The notes under the pieces were generated by a model. The model did not search any database. It saw only the letters and a program-made list of their open reading frames with translations, and had not been told where the DNA came from. Below are positions 61,007-64,000 of a stretch of DNA of 64,000 bases, in pieces (within the stretch, counting starts at the first letter, position 1; each line of letters starts with the position of its first letter). The stretch comes from Caenorhabditis elegans (Eukaryota > Nematoda > Chromadorea > Rhabditida > Rhabditidae): positions 4,774,001 through 4,838,000 of the forward strand of contig NC_003284.9 in the NCBI RefSeq assembly GCF_000002985.6, written 5' to 3'. The position numbers and the translations under genes were made by a program.

Positions 61007-64000
61007 CTAGTCATCTAATAGAGCCAAATCCGGATCTGGCAGATAACCTTCATCAATATCCGCATCAATTGCACATTCTGGATTGCACAAATGAGATTTG
61101 GCACGCATGTTTGCAGAGAGAAGCATGTGACGACGAAGTCTTGCTTTCAAATGCTTTGTCTGCTTCGATCGTTGACAACGACAGTCGCAACCGGCTACCG
61201 GGCAATACTTTTCCGTTTCGAACCACGTCGCTATATGGTTCACGTGTCCACCATGATTGCAAATCTAAAGTTTTATTTAATTTTCCGTAAGAATTTTGGT
61301 GCAAAGCACTTACATTGCAAATGCTGAACTGCGAGAAGCTTTCATTGTAATCTTTGAGCGCAAAGTCCATGTGGTCATTCAAATAAGGGCACATACAGAC
61401 GCAGCAGCGCGGTAAGGAGAAACGACATTGGAAGCAACCGAATCGAGATGGAAGGACTTGCTGAAAATTGACATATTTTCAAACGAGATGTAAACGGATG
61501 TACACGGATGGATGCTGCTCTACATCAAGTAGTAACCAATAGATTTACTTTTGGAAGATTTATTTTCACATAGACTAAGTCTACCCTTCACTGTGACTTG
61601 TTCGGCTTAAAATTGCGATTAGATTGATAGTGAAGCCCAATGCACAATCAGCTTTTTCAACTCCTAAATTAATCAACACATACCACAGTGATGTCCGTCT
61701 TCTCCTCCTCGATATCCTTTGCCATTAACATCTTATTCTCGGTGGGATCCAGAGTTTCAATATAATTCTCAAACGTTAGCCTTGGCGACATTGTCTTCGC
61801 ATTTGGCCATCTCTTTTTGTCCTTGTCCTGCTCAATAAGTGGCATTGTCGAGACGCACAGTGTTCTTCCCAAACGACCCAGGTTGCGACCTTTCGACACG
61901 TTCATCTTGCACCCGGTACAAAGAACGTCAAACTAAAAAAAAAAGAAAATTAGATGGTGAAAGTTAAAAATTTTAGGGAAACTCACATAAAACTTGTGAG
62001 GATACGTGTTGAACTTTGGATTATGATCCAAATCACCCTTGGTCACAGCCGCTCCTTTTGTAAGTTCAAGAATTGCCATGTATCTTGTTACTTCGCACTC
62101 CATGATGTTAGCCAGTTCCTCTCTGAATAAATCAACCATCAAGAAAAAATCATAAAATTAACTATTCCTACGTTGTTTCGGCGACATCACTTCCATCGGG
62201 ATTTCGAACATATCTGAAGGGAAACATTTCATCCATTGTTGGTGCTCCATATGGTCTACGCTCATTTCCGTTGGTAATAACTTTGGTCATGATATTTGCA
62301 AAGTCACGTTTCTGAATATGATCCGAGCCACAATCCGTCATCTGCAATTTTAACTTGATTTAACTCCCTTGGAGTAAAACTGACAAATTTAGTGACCGAA
62401 TTATGGAAATTTTGACAGAAAAAATTGTTCAACAGGCTACCAAACACAATTTTTAAATCATCGACCTACCATTGGTTCTCTGGACCGTCGATCCAAACAT
62501 CTACCAACGCGAACAATGTGTGCAATAAGTTGAGGGTCACCACTTTCCACGGCTTCTTCAAAAAGTACACGCAGAGGGTCAGCGTGATAGCCGAGTCCAA
62601 CAAATGGCAAGCGATCGAGTCCGCGCACAGTGTGGAAAATCTTTACGATATTCTCGACAAGGTTGTCAGGAGGCGTCAGGTTGATTATGAACAATAGTTT
62701 ATCACGCATGGGAAGATTCTGAAAGTGTTAGAAGCGTTATTGATATGTTCAAAAAATTTACATATATAAATACAAACCATGGTAATTAAATGATCCACAA
62801 CGTCTTGAGAGTAACCTCCAAGGAAAATCATTCTCATAAGCAAAAGTGACGCTTGGCATGAGACAAGAACATCCTCTTTTGTGTTTGAATAGTTCAAGAA
62901 CTGATCGCAAGCTTCAACCCAATTATCCTTATTCCATGGTTTTGGATTTCCATACAGCATCCTATCATATTGTCCCATCTTGACTTGCTTCGAGAATGGT
63001 TCATGATCAATGTCCAACCCGATATCCATAAACTCTTGTACAGCGAGTTTAGCTTCTCTACCATTTTCAATGTACATCATTCTGAATTGAAAAATTTTAT
63101 TTTAATTCTAAAAAAAATCACTCACTTTTTATACAGTTTATGAATAATGTGCGCCTGATAGGTGATATCCATTTTTTCGTACTTTTTGTTCGGAGGACCT
63201 TGACCCAATGAAATTTTGTCAATTATCTGTAAAAATTTGGTTACAATGGTTTATCTCGTTGTTCATTCTTACGTATTTGCACAAATCTCCACGACCATAG
63301 CACAACATTCGATACAATCGATCAAACCACAGCTCAAACTTCTCGTTCTGATGTTTAGATAGCATCACATCGTCCAAACGATCTGGCATTCGTAAGCCGA
63401 AAGAGTTTAGCATGAGACGGCGAATGGGTGTCATGTATACCACAAGGTTACAAGTCTCCATGCCAGGTCCTCTAAACGGAATATTCCTCTCAACGTCGTC
63501 AGCGACTCGTTCTTGAACAAGACGAGCCAGATAGATGAGCCCCGGCAGACCTTTTACGTGATATGTTGATTCAAGGCTTTCTCGCAGGAAGAATTGCTTC
63601 AAATCAGACGATTTATAGTCATCCGGAGTGTTGTCCGAAAAATCACTGTCCGTGTTGCAGGGCGATGGTGATGTGTAGTAAACTGGATCAATCAACTTGG
63701 TTTTGACGTCGAACATCTGAAAAGTATGATATAATTTCGATAAAAATTAAAAAAAAACCTTTTTCGGCAAAATAGTGTTCTTCGAGCTAAAAACTAATTT
63801 GATCGGAGTTCCCACATCAATATACTCATCAAGGCATTCGAAGAACGTTTGAAGCTTTGTGTTGAGTTTTTGGAAGTTGAACTTGGATTGTTCCACAATC
63901 ACTTTTTTCTCTGCAGTGCCTCCCTGTAATTCTTATTTGTTGAAATCAAAAAGAACATGAAATATAACTTACGTATTTTAGTGAATTTCGAATACAAATC
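61007..64000 (-). CDS. MIOS homologue, GATOR2 subunit (5' end beyond the window)
   Basis: Eleven exons are visible: 64000-63973 (partial), 63923-63759, 63716-63273, 63226-63126, 63081-62778, 62718-62470, 62341-62172, 62122-61987, 61932-61684, 61460-61314 and 61264-61007, giving the last 750 residues or so in one frame. The C-terminus has the zinc-binding arrangement of MIOS: FDVLCTGC, then CFQC...SLPRCCVCMC, then ICNHGGHVNHIATWF and CPVAGCDCRC, closely paralleling human MIOS (CPGCRKPLPRCALC..., HNCRHGGHAGHMLSWF, CPVSACTCKC). The alpha-solenoid-like middle precedes it. The N-terminal WD40 propeller should lie right of the window. MIOS scaffolds GATOR2, which relieves GATOR1 inhibition of TORC1 under amino-acid sufficiency at the lysosome. 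WDR59 and WDR24 have related tails, but the PLPRC-like motif favours MIOS. The gene converges on the EGF/vWA gene. Confidence 0.9.

Noticed and set aside
1..64000. CRISPR arrays, bacterial operons, phage or virus-derived genes
   Set aside because: No regularly spaced direct repeats, ribosome-binding sites or viral-type genes were seen; the sequence is intron-rich nematode DNA.

Overview
The window is nematode nuclear DNA, almost certainly Caenorhabditis elegans and most likely the X chromosome. The signs are an AT-rich sequence with G-tracts, introns that are mostly about 45-60 bp and end in TTTTCAG, compact genes with AATAAA or AATGAA poly(A) signals, and probable spliced-leader acceptors just ahead of start codons. 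One gene reconstructs to an intact 362-residue CUB / LDL-receptor class A / single-pass membrane protein. That matches what I know of MIG-13, an X-linked C. elegans gene, and it anchors the species call. I assembled gene models by hand from splice signals and frame continuity. Every listed exon chain stays in frame from start to stop, or to the window edge.

Layout. 1-3.4 kb: no gene supported; one 15-G tract. 3.5-8.3 kb (-): a 17-exon, 858-residue, highly divergent myosin head with a proline-rich/coiled N-terminus and an SH3-like C-terminus; its nucleotide-binding switches look decayed. 8.4-8.6 kb (-): a small exon-like island. 12.2-16.15 kb (+): a four-EF-hand calmodulin-like gene with a tRNA-Lys(UUU) in its second intron and a palindromic MITE in its first. 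17.57-18.14 kb: a hAT-type MITE with an 8-bp target duplication. 19.5-21.9 kb (+): an F-box protein gene whose first intron holds a tRNA-like insertion. 22.45-25.64 kb (-): mig-13. 25.6-32 kb: long intergenic DNA, probably mig-13 regulatory sequence, ending in a GC-richer island with a strong hairpin.

32.69-37.53 kb (-): an eight-zinc-finger Hunchback/Ikaros-like factor, probably ztf-16, with about 0.7 kb of likely 3'UTR and several kb of upstream DNA. 41.9-42.1 kb (-): a CUB-like terminal exon with a poly(A) signal, suggesting an otherwise unresolved gene. 44.6-47.4 kb (+): the CCDC22 homologue (CCC complex, endosomal recycling). 48.66-60.79 kb (+): a 47-exon, 1943-residue secreted EGF / von Willebrand A-like protein resembling the IRG-7 family; one intron carries a second hAT-type MITE and another uses a GC-AG splice pair. 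61.0-64.0 kb (-): the 3' two-thirds or so of the GATOR2 subunit MIOS homologue, which runs off the right edge.

The genes do not form one pathway. They are separate eukaryotic genes with their own promoters. MIG-13 and the zinc-finger factor are developmental regulators, CCDC22 and MIOS are conserved trafficking and nutrient-signalling components, and the myosin-like, F-box and EGF/vWA genes belong to fast-evolving nematode families. The least explained features are the motor-dead-looking myosin, the paired hAT MITEs, the CUB-like orphan exon, and several GC-richer open islands in non-coding DNA.
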